This document shows positions 43,288 through 51,223 of a DNA stretch of 64,000 nucleotides, piece by piece. The DNA is from Massilia frigida (GTDB lineage: Bacteria > Pseudomonadota > Gammaproteobacteria > Burkholderiales > Burkholderiaceae_D). The notes below the pieces were generated by a model. That model was not told where the DNA came from, did no database searches, and saw only the letters and a list, made by a program, of their open reading frames with translations. Numbering within the stretch: position 1 is the first letter of the stretch; each line of letters opens with the position of its first letter. The position numbers and the translations under genes are program-made. The stretch is taken from the NCBI RefSeq assembly GCF_011682175.1, contig NZ_WHJG01000023.1, forward strand, positions 1 through 64,000, in the 5' to 3' direction.

Positions 43288-44280
43288 ATGGACATCCGCC
43301 AGCAAATTACAGACGACATCATCAAAGCCATGGTGAGTGGAACTCCGCCCTGGCGTAAAAGCTGGTCATCGGGGTGCCTGCACCTAAATGCCAGCAGCGG
43401 GCAGATCTACAAAGGAATCAATCAGGTAGTGCTTGGCATGCAGGGCCAAGGCGATCCGCGCTGGTTGACATACAAACAGGCGGAATACATGGGCCTGCAA
43501 GTGCGCAAAGGCGAGCGCGGCACGCAAATCGTCAAGATGGTGGAAATCAACCGCAGACAGGCCGCCCAAGAAGCAGATGCTGGCGCCGACTTGCTGGCTG
43601 AGGACAGCACCAAGGCCTTGATCATGCGGGCCTATACCGTGTTCAACGCCAGCCAAATCGACGGCATGGCGCCCATGCCCGCGCGCGAATGCAATATCAC
43701 TTGTGCCGATGCGGTAGAGCAAATCATCTTTGCGCTGCAACGCACCGGACTCAAAGTCAATTTTGGGCAAGGCTTCCAGCCCGCGTATTACCCGCGCACT
43801 GACGAGGTCCGCATTCCACCGGCCAGCGAGTTCAGCAGTTTGGAAGACTTCCACGCAACCCTTTTGCATGAGGCCGCAGGGCACTCGACCGGCCATCCAA
43901 AACGACTTGCGCGCCTGCACATGGACGCGCGGTTTGGCTCGTCGGAATACGCGCGTGAAGAATTACGAGCCGAACTGGTCAGCAGTATGATGCAGGGCGT
44001 CATCGGCTTGCCACCTGGCCCGACCATGATTGCCCAACATTCGGCCTATTTGGCGAGTTGGTTGCAGGCGCTAAAAAATGACAAGAACGAGATTTTTCGG
44101 GCCGCCGCTGATGCCCAGAAAATTTGCGACTATGTCGGTAAGCTGGCGGTCGAGGCCCAGCCTTTCACGGTCCAGGAGGCGACCGACGCCACACAGCGTG
44201 ATGCCCTGATCGTAGCCGCAAAACGGTTCAACAATGTCGAGGTGGTGCACCAGCGTGCCCCGTATCGGGGGCCGAATTAA
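43288..44280 (+). CDS. ArdC-type antirestriction protein (DUF1738 with zincin-like domain)
   Basis: The 330-residue protein has the ArdC N-terminal ssDNA-binding domain (DDIIKAMVSGTPPWRKSW, WLTYKQAEYMGLQVRKGERGT). A C-terminal metallopeptidase-like domain follows. ArdC proteins protect incoming DNA from restriction during transfer. The usual zinc motif HExxH appears here as HEAAGHSTGH, one residue longer than in relatives, which may disturb the site. It is the last gene before the right end of the element. Confidence 0.9.
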   Translation: MDIRQQITDDIIKAMVSGTPPWRKSWSSGCLHLNASSGQIYKGINQVVLGMQGQGDPRWLTYKQAEYMGLQVRKGERGTQIVKMVEINRRQAAQEADAGADLLAEDSTKALIMRAYTVFNASQIDGMAPMPARECNITCADAVEQIIFALQRTGLKVNFGQGFQPAYYPRTDEVRIPPASEFSSLEDFHATLLHEAAGHSTGHPKRLARLHMDARFGSSEYAREELRAELVSSMMQGVIGLPPGPTMIAQHSAYLASWLQALKNDKNEIFRAAADAQKICDYVGKLAVEAQPFTVQEATDATQRDALIVAAKRFNNVEVVHQRAPYRGPN

Positions 44281-44478
44281 GAAGAAAAACGATTCCAAAT
44301 GGCGGGGAATTTGGGTCAACTCTGTTGGCGCACCCAAGGCTTTGATTTCGCGGTAAGCGCGGCAAAGGAAAAACGGATAAAATCGGCGCCGGGGTGCACC
44401 AACTAGGTGGACCACCACATGGTTCGATTAGGAGTTCGGAGGTCGTTGATTTATAACGATTTTTTCGATTTGGTAGCC
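44281..44478. other. Right terminal region of the mobile element
   Basis: There is no gene in these 198 bp. Inverted sequences such as ACCA...GGTGGACCACC...TGGT at about 44397-44423 could be recombinase arm sites, by analogy with other elements. Confidence 0.4.
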
Positions 44479-44500
44479 ATTCCGCCCCGGGCCACCAAGA
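44479..44500 (+). repeat. attR-like core direct repeat (22 bp)
   Basis: This is an exact copy of 31127-31148, the tRNA-Phe 3' end. The bases left of it are not tRNA-like, so this is the element-borne end. The terminator at 44509-44530 that follows is likely the tRNA's original one. Confidence 0.9.
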
Positions 44501-44508
44501 ATAAATAG

Positions 44509-44530
44509 AACGCCACCTTCGGGTGGCGTT
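44509..44530 (+). terminator. Terminator originally serving tRNA-Phe
   Basis: AACGCCACC pairs perfectly with GGTGGCGTT around a four-base loop (TTCG), followed by a T-rich stretch. Confidence 0.75.
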
Positions 44531-44663
44531 GTTGTTTGCGGCAAGCGCTAACCTCGTGTCTGGTTTACTTCCCGCCATCGGCGGATCACGCGAGCGGCAA
44601 TGACCTTTTAGCGCCCTTCCGCCTTGTGCGGGTGGCACATTACTGAACAGAACTGGATTTCGC

Positions 44664-45017
44664 ATGGACTCGAAACGGGAACGCTCTCTTTGCCAGGCTA
44701 TCGAAACGGGCCTGATTGCGCAATACCGTATGCAGCCTGACATGACCGATGGACTATGCATCGTCGCTCTCGACAATGCGATCGTGGCCTTGAAGCAGAA
44801 ATTCGGCTTCGCCAGGAACGAAACGGTCTTGAGCCGCCCAGCCATCGACGGCATCGTCGCGCACGTGGTCGAGCTTGGTGTCAAGCACATTGGCAATCAG
44901 GACGGGCTGACAATGAAGGACTATATTGCCGTTATCAACACGATCAGGAAATCGGTCATCCGCCATTCTGCCTGCGGCCCGCACGCCTACTTCAATTTTG
45001 TAAAAGACTACGTATAG
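44664..45017 (+). CDS. Hypothetical protein
   Basis: The 117-residue soluble protein is mostly helical by inspection, with no signal peptide and no familiar motif. It is the first chromosomal gene after the element. It converges on the GH16 gene. A perfect GC-rich hairpin (45089-45116) lies between them. Confidence 0.6.
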   Translation: MDSKRERSLCQAIETGLIAQYRMQPDMTDGLCIVALDNAIVALKQKFGFARNETVLSRPAIDGIVAHVVELGVKHIGNQDGLTMKDYIAVINTIRKSVIRHSACGPHAYFNFVKDYV

Positions 45018-45088
45018 GCAGCTGTCCGCGCTTGGCGGCCTCACCAGTTCCCTCCTGCTCAAGTAGACGGTCGAACTGCGCCATGAAT

Positions 45089-45116
45089 GCCGGAGAGGAT
45101 ATGCTTCCTCTCCGGC
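45089..45116. terminator. Hairpin between convergent genes
   Basis: GCCGGAGAGGA pairs with TCCTCTCCGGC, an 11-bp perfect stem. It lacks a T-run, so it may be a weak bidirectional terminator. Confidence 0.5.
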
Positions 45117-45122
45117 GCTGGA

Positions 45123-46430
45123 TTACTTGCGATAGACGCGAACGTAGTCAACCTGCATCCGGTTCGGGAAGGCGGTAGAGCCATCCGGGCTGCCAGGCCA
45201 GTTGCCGCCGACGGCCAGGTTAAACAGGAGGAAGTACGGCGCATGGAACTCCGACGTGCCGTTGATGCCGCCTGCGATATTGACTTCGTGGAACTTGCTA
45301 CCGTCCACATACCAGCGGATCGCCGAGGCATCCCACTCCACGGCATAGACGTGGTACTGCGAGAAGTCCAGGTTGCCCGATGGGCCGCCATAATTGGCAT
45401 ACGCGTTGTTCTGATCCGACCAGTGGATGGTGCCATGCGTGACCGCTTCAGAATTGATGTGCTCCATGATGTCGATTTCACCACTTGCGGGCCAGCCCGC
45501 ACTGGTGATGGAGTTACCCAGCATCCAGAAAGCCGGCCACGTGCCTTTGCCGGTCGGGATTTTCATGCGCGCTTCGATCCGGCCGTACTGCCAGCTTGCC
45601 TTGTTCTGGGTGGTAATCCGACCCGAGGTGTACTGCTTGCCCATATAGGCTTCCTTGCGCGCCTCGATGACCAGTTCGCCGCCGGTGACACGGATGTTCT
45701 CCGGACGTGCGGTGTAGTACTGCAGCTCGTTGTTGCCGCCGCCATCTCCGTTGACCTCGATGTTCCACTTCGCGGTGTCCAATGAGGTGCCGTTGAACTC
45801 GTCCGCCCAGGCCAAGGTCCAGCCGTCGGGTGGTGGCGTTGTGCCGCAACTTGCGCCGGCGATACTGATCCAGTTCAGGTTGAAGCCCGCGCTGCTGATG
45901 AACGTGCCCAGGTTGTACGTGCCGGCATTCACGTTAATCGTGCGCTGCACCGTGGTCCAGCTTTGCCAGCCGCCCGTTGCGGGAACCGCCGTGTTGCCCA
46001 GCGGGATCGTGCCTCCGTTAAGGTCGGCCGAAATCACTCCGCCTGCGGAAGGGGCCGCAACACGGTAGGCAATGGTATAGGCGCCGCTGGTCGGGAAGGT
46101 GACGTTGTTGTGTGCCAGCCATTCGCCGTTGGCAGTCCAGCCGACGTTATAACCGCCGCCGGTGTCGCTGGTCGCTTCAATATCGACGTTGTCGGTGCGG
46201 TATTGGTTCCCTGTATTGCCAGCAGTGGTGTCAAACGCGTTGGAATAATTTTCTGCCTGTAGCGTGCAGATGGCGGCGCTGGCATTGCCGATTGCGGACC
46301 TGGTGCCAGCCATGGTGCCTTTGGCACTCGCGGCATCGGGGCTCTCGTGCCCGGTGTTATCGCCACAACCGGCGATGGTGCCTGCAGTCAATAATGATGC
46401 CAGCAAGACGTTAATCGTCTTCATCTTCAT
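45123..46430 (-). CDS. GH16 endo-beta-glucanase lipoprotein with CBM6 module
   Basis: The enzyme would hydrolyse beta-1,3 (or 1,3-1,4) glucans such as laminarin at the cell surface. The signal ends in a lipobox (TAGTIAGC, Cys 22). Residues ~55-185 are a CBM6-type sugar-binding module (YRTDNVDIEATSDTGGGYNVGWTANGEWL). After a short PP linker the GH16 catalytic domain carries the double-glutamate motif GEIDIMEH. A LacI-type operator lies about 90 bp upstream, suggesting sugar control. The 435 residues and domain order are typical. Confidence 0.95.
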   Translation of the reverse strand: MKMKTINVLLASLLTAGTIAGCGDNTGHESPDAASAKGTMAGTRSAIGNASAAICTLQAENYSNAFDTTAGNTGNQYRTDNVDIEATSDTGGGYNVGWTANGEWLAHNNVTFPTSGAYTIAYRVAAPSAGGVISADLNGGTIPLGNTAVPATGGWQSWTTVQRTINVNAGTYNLGTFISSAGFNLNWISIAGASCGTTPPPDGWTLAWADEFNGTSLDTAKWNIEVNGDGGGNNELQYYTARPENIRVTGGELVIEARKEAYMGKQYTSGRITTQNKASWQYGRIEARMKIPTGKGTWPAFWMLGNSITSAGWPASGEIDIMEHINSEAVTHGTIHWSDQNNAYANYGGPSGNLDFSQYHVYAVEWDASAIRWYVDGSKFHEVNIAGGINGTSEFHAPYFLLFNLAVGGNWPGSPDGSTAFPNRMQVDYVRVYRK

Positions 46431-46986
46431 GTTGAAAGTCTCCGTAGTTATAGTTGGGGTTTTACGTGCGGGCTACCACCACTTCCAGCCGAAGTCGTCA
46501 TCAACAACGATGGCCATGGAAGCGTTTCCACAAATTGAGTATCCAGCACATTTGCCGTATTGTCAAAACCCGCACCCGCCTGAGGTCAGTTTTGGCCCGG
46601 TTCTGTCGGGTTTACGCCAAAGAGTTGCTTCGCGTCTTTAAGTGGTCCGCCCGGCGAATATTGCCGGGCGGATTGAGACATGCTCACCAGTGCCGTGGGC
46701 CAGGCCAGCGGGGAATGCAGCAGGATGCCTGCCCGATCCACTTTATTGTTTCAAGTCAGAATCACCATGGCTGTTGCAGCCGCCGGTCGTGTTTTTGTCC
46801 ACTTCCATTTTATCGACGGTGAGGTGCCTGACGGCGGGGGCATGGGGCGCCGTCAATCAAGTGTTGTTTGGGCCGCCGGACATAGTCAACCCGGCTCGGC
46901 TCCATCGGGCAGCTATACTGCACCCGGCGGCCGTTTGCGGCCGCCGGTCCGCTCAAACGCTTTCCACCACCCGAGACCTCAATCAC
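46431..46986. other. Divergent intergenic region
   Basis: It holds the LacI-type operator at 46517-46530 and a 10-bp perfect hairpin TCCGCCCGGC/GCCGGGCGGA at 46646-46672. I see no credible coding sequence in it. Confidence 0.5.
46517..46530. promoter_or_regulatory. LacI/GalR-family operator upstream of the glucanase
   Basis: TGGAAGCGTTTCCA is a near-perfect palindrome with the central CG and TGGAA/TTCCA arms typical of LacI-family sites. It sits 87 bp before the GH16 start. No LacI-family gene is in the window. Confidence 0.65.
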
Positions 46987-47454
46987 ATGCGTACTTTTTC
47001 ATACTGGCTATGCTTCGGGCTGGTCGTCCCTTCCTATACTGTCGGCCCCGTTTTAGCCTTGCTGCAACTGGCTGGAATGTCACCTCCTGGCGCGCAACTG
47101 TTTGGGCTACTCTCGCCGTTCGGCTCGCTCGTTCCCGGCGCACTTGGGTACTTCCTGCCGAGCATTCTGAGCTGGCTGCTGTTTCTCGTGATGCTTGCCC
47201 TTGTGGCGCGGCGCATCTGGCTTTGTTACGCCCGCGGAGAGCGCGTACCGCCGTCGTATGCCGGCCTGACTCAAGTGCTTGGCTATATTGGCACCGTGTC
47301 CTTCATTATTGCGGCCATTGTAATGGTGCTTGCCATCGTGTTGAAAGCCGGATCGGGCGTTCCCGCAGGGATGGCGCTGATACCCGCCATGTTCTGCATA
47401 CCGTGGGCATTTTTTCTCACGGAGCTGTTCAGCTTTCGCAAGCGCGCTATGTAA
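46987..47454 (+). CDS. Integral membrane protein of unknown function
   Basis: The 155-residue protein has about four hydrophobic segments (near residues 5-30, 50-70, 90-115 and 125-145). A short basic loop (RRIWLCYARGERV) lies between the second and third. The ATG at 46987 starts with the first membrane segment; the longer frame upstream is low-quality. The family is not recognised. Confidence 0.65.
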   Translation: MRTFSYWLCFGLVVPSYTVGPVLALLQLAGMSPPGAQLFGLLSPFGSLVPGALGYFLPSILSWLLFLVMLALVARRIWLCYARGERVPPSYAGLTQVLGYIGTVSFIIAAIVMVLAIVLKAGSGVPAGMALIPAMFCIPWAFFLTELFSFRKRAM

Positions 47455-47579
47455 GAACCAGAAAGAAGCAGAACGCCAGCCATGGGTTGGCGTTGTCACT
47501 GATCGCGCCCTCATCGCTCCGCGTCTCGGTACGATAAGGGCGAGGCGGCGACGATCAACCTCCCCGCTCGCAATCGGTA

Positions 47580-48251
47580 TTAAACAGGCAGGTCGCCATC
47601 CTTGCGTCCCATGCCGGGCGCGATCTCCATTCCCATGCCAGCGCCTCCCATATCGCCGCCGCCCCCTGTATTGCCGGCCCTGCCAGCGTCGCCCTTGCCA
47701 CGGCCACCGCTGCCCTGCGCGCGCGTCGGTCCTTGCAGCGGAATCATCACATCACCCGGTATCGGTGCCAGATCGAGGGCCGCACGAATAAAGCTGCGCA
47801 AGGAGATGTCCAGTTCGGCCGTGTGGATCGGACGGCCGGCCGCCAGATCGCCTGCCGCCTGTCCCGCCAGGCGGCAGTGCTCTTCCGTACCGAGCAGCAG
47901 AATATCGGCCAGCGCGGCTTCGACGGCGTCACGGATGCGGCGCGAACGCTCGGAACTCGATTTCCCATCTTGCGCACTGCGGTCGTCCGCGCCGGATGGC
48001 GCGCTGCCGCGCAAGTCGCGCAAATGCGTCGGATCGACCGTCAGTTGCCCGGTAAACGACCCGCCCAGGGTGCGATAAGCGGAAATGAGCGTTTTGAGCC
48101 GCTCGTTGATCTGGCGGTTCATGCGCTCGCGCCGTTGCTGAATCGTTTGCATCATGAGCATGCGAATGCCCACACCAAGCAAGGTGAAGATCGCCAAGCC
48201 GACGATGGTGCTCATCCCCCCTTGCCACGAACTGAAATCCATCATGCGCAT
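47580..48251 (-). CDS. Membrane-anchored protein with Gly-rich tail
   Basis: The 223-residue protein has one transmembrane segment (residues ~13-33). A basic coiled-coil-like region (QQRRERMNRQINERLKTLISAYRTLG) follows, then a helical domain with GTEEHCRLAGQAAGDLAAGRPIHTAEL and a glycine-rich, disordered tail. I do not recognise a function. The start with a GAGG site at 48251 is chosen over a GTG farther upstream. Confidence 0.7.
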   Translation of the reverse strand: MRMMDFSSWQGGMSTIVGLAIFTLLGVGIRMLMMQTIQQRRERMNRQINERLKTLISAYRTLGGSFTGQLTVDPTHLRDLRGSAPSGADDRSAQDGKSSSERSRRIRDAVEAALADILLLGTEEHCRLAGQAAGDLAAGRPIHTAELDISLRSFIRAALDLAPIPGDVMIPLQGPTRAQGSGGRGKGDAGRAGNTGGGGDMGGAGMGMEIAPGMGRKDGDLPV

Positions 48252-48507
48252 CCTGGCCTCGACAGCTGTTTTCAATAAAAAGCAGTGTACCTGCCGGGCA
48301 CAAAATGGCGCGGCGCAGTCGATTTGTGTGCCGGTGTGCGAGCACGCCACAGCGCGATGTGCAAAAGCGACGAACGCGCGGGAATAAGCCCTCTCCCTCT
48401 TTAATACTTTTGGTAGCTGTGATATCCTTAGGGAAATATTTCTTGGCGATAAATAACATCTCCGCCAAGCTCCTTATCCCCTGTCCAGATAGTCCGAAAG
48501 ATTCACG

Positions 48508-48939
48508 ATGACGCGTTTTTCCCTGAAGTTCACCCCCGCGTTCGCCATGGCTGCGGCCGCGCTTGCCCTGAGCGGCTGCGCCAGCATGCACTCCGGCACT
48601 ACCCAGCAAGTCAAAGTATCCAGCAATCCTGCGGGCGCCACCGTCTACACCGCAGTGAAGACCACCGATAGCCAGGGCAACGAAAGCGTGACCAACAAGG
48701 TCCCCGTCGGCGTCACCCCGCTGACGGTCACCCTGTCGCGCAAGCACGGCGCCCTGTTTGTCGAAAAAGCCGGCTTCGCACCCACCGAAGTGGCGCTGAC
48801 CACCAAGATGAACCCATGGATGTGGGGCAACATCCTCCTGACCAGCCCACTGAGCACCTCGATCGATACCTCGACCGGCGCCGCGCGCGAATACGATCCC
48901 GGCGAATACATGATCGACCTGCAACCGGTCGCCAGGTAA
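48508..48939 (+). CDS. Lipoprotein with PEGA-like domain
   Basis: The 143-residue protein has a lipoprotein signal with lipobox LSGC (Cys near 25). A small beta-domain of the PEGA kind follows (QQVKVSSNPAGATVYTAV, VGVTPLTVTLSRKHGALFVEKAGF). Two exported or envelope-protein genes follow in the same direction (6 and 379 bp), so an envelope operon is likely. Confidence 0.8.
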   Translation: MTRFSLKFTPAFAMAAAALALSGCASMHSGTTQQVKVSSNPAGATVYTAVKTTDSQGNESVTNKVPVGVTPLTVTLSRKHGALFVEKAGFAPTEVALTTKMNPWMWGNILLTSPLSTSIDTSTGAAREYDPGEYMIDLQPVAR

Positions 48940-48944
48940 GCCAC

Positions 48945-49322
48945 ATGGGCGCCATGAGCACACTGGCCGCCCTTGCCCTGACCGGGCTGCAAGCCGGTGC
49001 ATCCGCGCCCTCCTGCGGCTGCGCCCAGTTCGCTGTTGACGCCGGCCCTGCCGCGTCAAGCCCGGCGCTTCTCTCCGCCGACGCCCGCGTCCTGCGCAAC
49101 TTCGCCCTGTTTTCCCACCGCCGCATTGGCGCCGATCTGATCCGCAAGCAGGGACCGTATCTGCAAACCCTCGCCGCCTATTTCCCGCACTGCGCCGATG
49201 GCGCGCTCAAACTCGCGTGGCTGCGCCAGACGCTGGCCAGCGCCAGCGATACGCGCCTGTTCGCCGAGCGCCTTGCGCAGCAATACGACAGCGGCCGCAC
49301 CTGCGCCGTCCCCAAAGAATGA
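48945..49322 (+). CDS. Small exported protein of unknown function
   Basis: The 125-residue protein has a short signal peptide (residues 1-21). A helical domain with RNFALFSHRRIGADLIRKQG and two or three cysteines follows. Its stop overlaps the next start (ATGA), so it is translationally coupled to the DUF4105 gene, and a shared role in the envelope is plausible. Confidence 0.75.
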   Translation: MGAMSTLAALALTGLQAGASAPSCGCAQFAVDAGPAASSPALLSADARVLRNFALFSHRRIGADLIRKQGPYLQTLAAYFPHCADGALKLAWLRQTLASASDTRLFAERLAQQYDSGRTCAVPKE

Positions 49323-51214
49323 ACCGGCTGCGCCGCGTCCTGGCCGGCGCCTGCCTGGGCGTGTGCGCCAGCCACCCAGCGCCGGCGGCCGGCGCTTCAC
49401 TGGAAGACGATGCGCGCCAGGTCGCCGACCAACAGATCGCCAGTGACCCCGCCTGGCTGGCACTGTTGCACTACCGCGCACGCAGCGACGGCAGCAGGCG
49501 CAGCCAGGCCGATCGTCCGCAGTTTTTCCTGTCCCCCGAAGGCAAAAGCTCGCCCGCCGCCGAGCTGCTGGCCGCGGTGGCGGCGCTCCACGCGCCCGCC
49601 CAGCGCCAGGATTTCGCCTGCCGCTTCCCGGCGCGTTACGAATGGCTGCGCATGCGGCTGGGAGACGACGGTGCCGACGGCGCCATCGAACGATGCCCGC
49701 AGCTGTCGCAATGGCTGGCGGGCTTTGCGGGCCGGCGCATCAGCATCAACTTCGCCTCCGCTTATCTGGAAAACCCCTCGTCCACCTTCGGCCACACCTT
49801 CCTCAAGATTTACCAGCATTCCAACAGCGAACTGCTCAGTCCCACAATCAACTATGCAGCCCGCACCGAGGCGCGCGACAGTGCGCTGGCGTTCGTGTTC
49901 AAGGGCCTGTTCGGCGGCTTCCCCGGCGTGGCCGACGAGCTGCCCTTCTACCGCCGCCTGCGCACGTATACCGAGAGCGAAGGCCGCGACATTCACGAGT
50001 ACGAACTCGCGCTCACGCCCGCCGAAGTGCGGCGCGTGCTCCTGCATACCTGGGAAATCAAGGACGGCGCCTTCGACTACGCCTTCCTGCACGAAAACTG
50101 CGCCTATCGCACGCTCACCCTGATCGACGTGGCGCGCCCGCATGCCGGTCTGCTCAAGCGTTTCGGCATGCTGACGGTGCCGGTCGACACCATCCGCGCC
50201 CTGCGCGCTGCCAGCATGCTCGGCGCGCACCGGGTATGGCCATCGGCCCCCAAGCGCGTGCGCGATTTTGAAACCCAGGTGACGGCGCAGGACGCCGCCG
50301 CCGCACACCGGATTGCGCTCGGCCAGGCCGGCATCGACCAGATCGTCGCGCTGCCATCGGCGCGCCGCGCTGGCGCGCTGCAACTGGCGTATGAATATGC
50401 GTCCGTCCTGATCGACCGCGACGAAGGCGAGCGCGCCACGCGCAAGGACATCCTCGGCGCGATCACCAGGGCGCGCCTTGAGCTCGACGATCCCGAGCCG
50501 CTCGCCAGCCGGGCCGAACCCGCAACGCCGGAAGACGGCCACGATGGCGGCCTGATGGCCATCGGGGCACGCCAGCGCGCGCGGCAGCGCAGCGTCAGCC
50601 TGGAGTACGCGGCATTCCAGCACACGCTGACCAATCCCCTGCCCGGCTACGAACCGCACGCCGAGATCACCGTGCTCAATCCGCAACTGCAAGTGCACGG
50701 CCAGCAGGCCCGCCTGCGGCGCATCGACTGGCTGGTGGCGCAGTCGGCGATTCCTTCCTCGACCCTGTTCCAGCCACGCGCCTGGCGCCTGCAACTGGCC
50801 ACCCGTAGCGAGTCCTATCTTGAGCGCGATCACATGGCGACCAGCGTGGCCTACCATTCCGGCATGGCCTGGCGGCTGGGCGGCGACACGGTGTTCTCGC
50901 TGCTGCCCGGCGCGCGCGTGGAAGCCGGCGCCGGCCTGCCCCACCATGCCGGCGTGGCAGGCGCGCTGCACGCGGCAGCCACGCGCCAGGGGGCGCAATG
51001 GTCGGCCCAGCTGGAGCTGCAAGCCGAAAAATTCATCGCCGGCACCACCTTGCGGCGCCTCGGCGCCCGCGCCACTGGCGAGTTCAGGCTGTCGCGCAAT
51101 CTGTCGCTTGCGCTCGGCGCCGGCCGGATCTGGGCACCGCGCCACGTGTCCGAACTGAACGTGAGCCTGAAGTGGCGCCAGCGCAGCCTAGCCAATCCGC
51201 TGGAGCGCGACTGA
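49319..51214 (+). CDS. DUF4105 (Lnb N-terminal-like) exported protein
   Basis: The 631-residue protein has a signal peptide and a central DUF4105 domain with FASAYLENPSSTFGHTFLKIY and the histidine/cysteine segment FLHENCAYRTL. These elements resemble an NlpC/P60-like thiol fold and the lipoprotein-processing Lnb N-terminal domain. The C-terminal ~200 residues are beta-rich and may form an outer-membrane barrel. The start at 49319 overlaps the preceding stop; the frame extends further upstream but only as a shadow of that gene. Confidence 0.85.
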   Translation: MNRLRRVLAGACLGVCASHPAPAAGASLEDDARQVADQQIASDPAWLALLHYRARSDGSRRSQADRPQFFLSPEGKSSPAAELLAAVAALHAPAQRQDFACRFPARYEWLRMRLGDDGADGAIERCPQLSQWLAGFAGRRISINFASAYLENPSSTFGHTFLKIYQHSNSELLSPTINYAARTEARDSALAFVFKGLFGGFPGVADELPFYRRLRTYTESEGRDIHEYELALTPAEVRRVLLHTWEIKDGAFDYAFLHENCAYRTLTLIDVARPHAGLLKRFGMLTVPVDTIRALRAASMLGAHRVWPSAPKRVRDFETQVTAQDAAAAHRIALGQAGIDQIVALPSARRAGALQLAYEYASVLIDRDEGERATRKDILGAITRARLELDDPEPLASRAEPATPEDGHDGGLMAIGARQRARQRSVSLEYAAFQHTLTNPLPGYEPHAEITVLNPQLQVHGQQARLRRIDWLVAQSAIPSSTLFQPRAWRLQLATRSESYLERDHMATSVAYHSGMAWRLGGDTVFSLLPGARVEAGAGLPHHAGVAGALHAAATRQGAQWSAQLELQAEKFIAGTTLRRLGARATGEFRLSRNLSLALGAGRIWAPRHVSELNVSLKWRQRSLANPLERD

Positions 51215-51223
51215 GCGCCGCTC

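Larger units (their letters stand above)
31149..44500 (+). mobile_element. 13.35-kb integrative mobilizable element at tRNA-Phe
   Basis: The segment is bounded by 22-bp direct repeats, the left one inside tRNA-Phe. It contains an integrase next to the tRNA, a MobC-like/relaxase pair, an ArdC-type antirestriction gene and a restriction-modification cargo. No type IV secretion genes are present, so it would need a helper conjugation system. The integrase end is visibly lower in GC than the chromosome around it. The tRNA's likely native terminator (44509-44530) lies just beyond the right end, as expected for an insertion. Confidence 0.88.

Noticed and set aside
46646..46672. Terminator of a gene in the 46.4-47.0 kb gap
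   Set aside because: The hairpin is perfect, but there is no T-run and no gene upstream on either strand that it could end.
49397..51145. 582-codon minus-strand ORF opposite the DUF4105 gene
   Set aside because: It is an antisense shadow; the plus-strand gene has a signal peptide, family motifs and coupled start.
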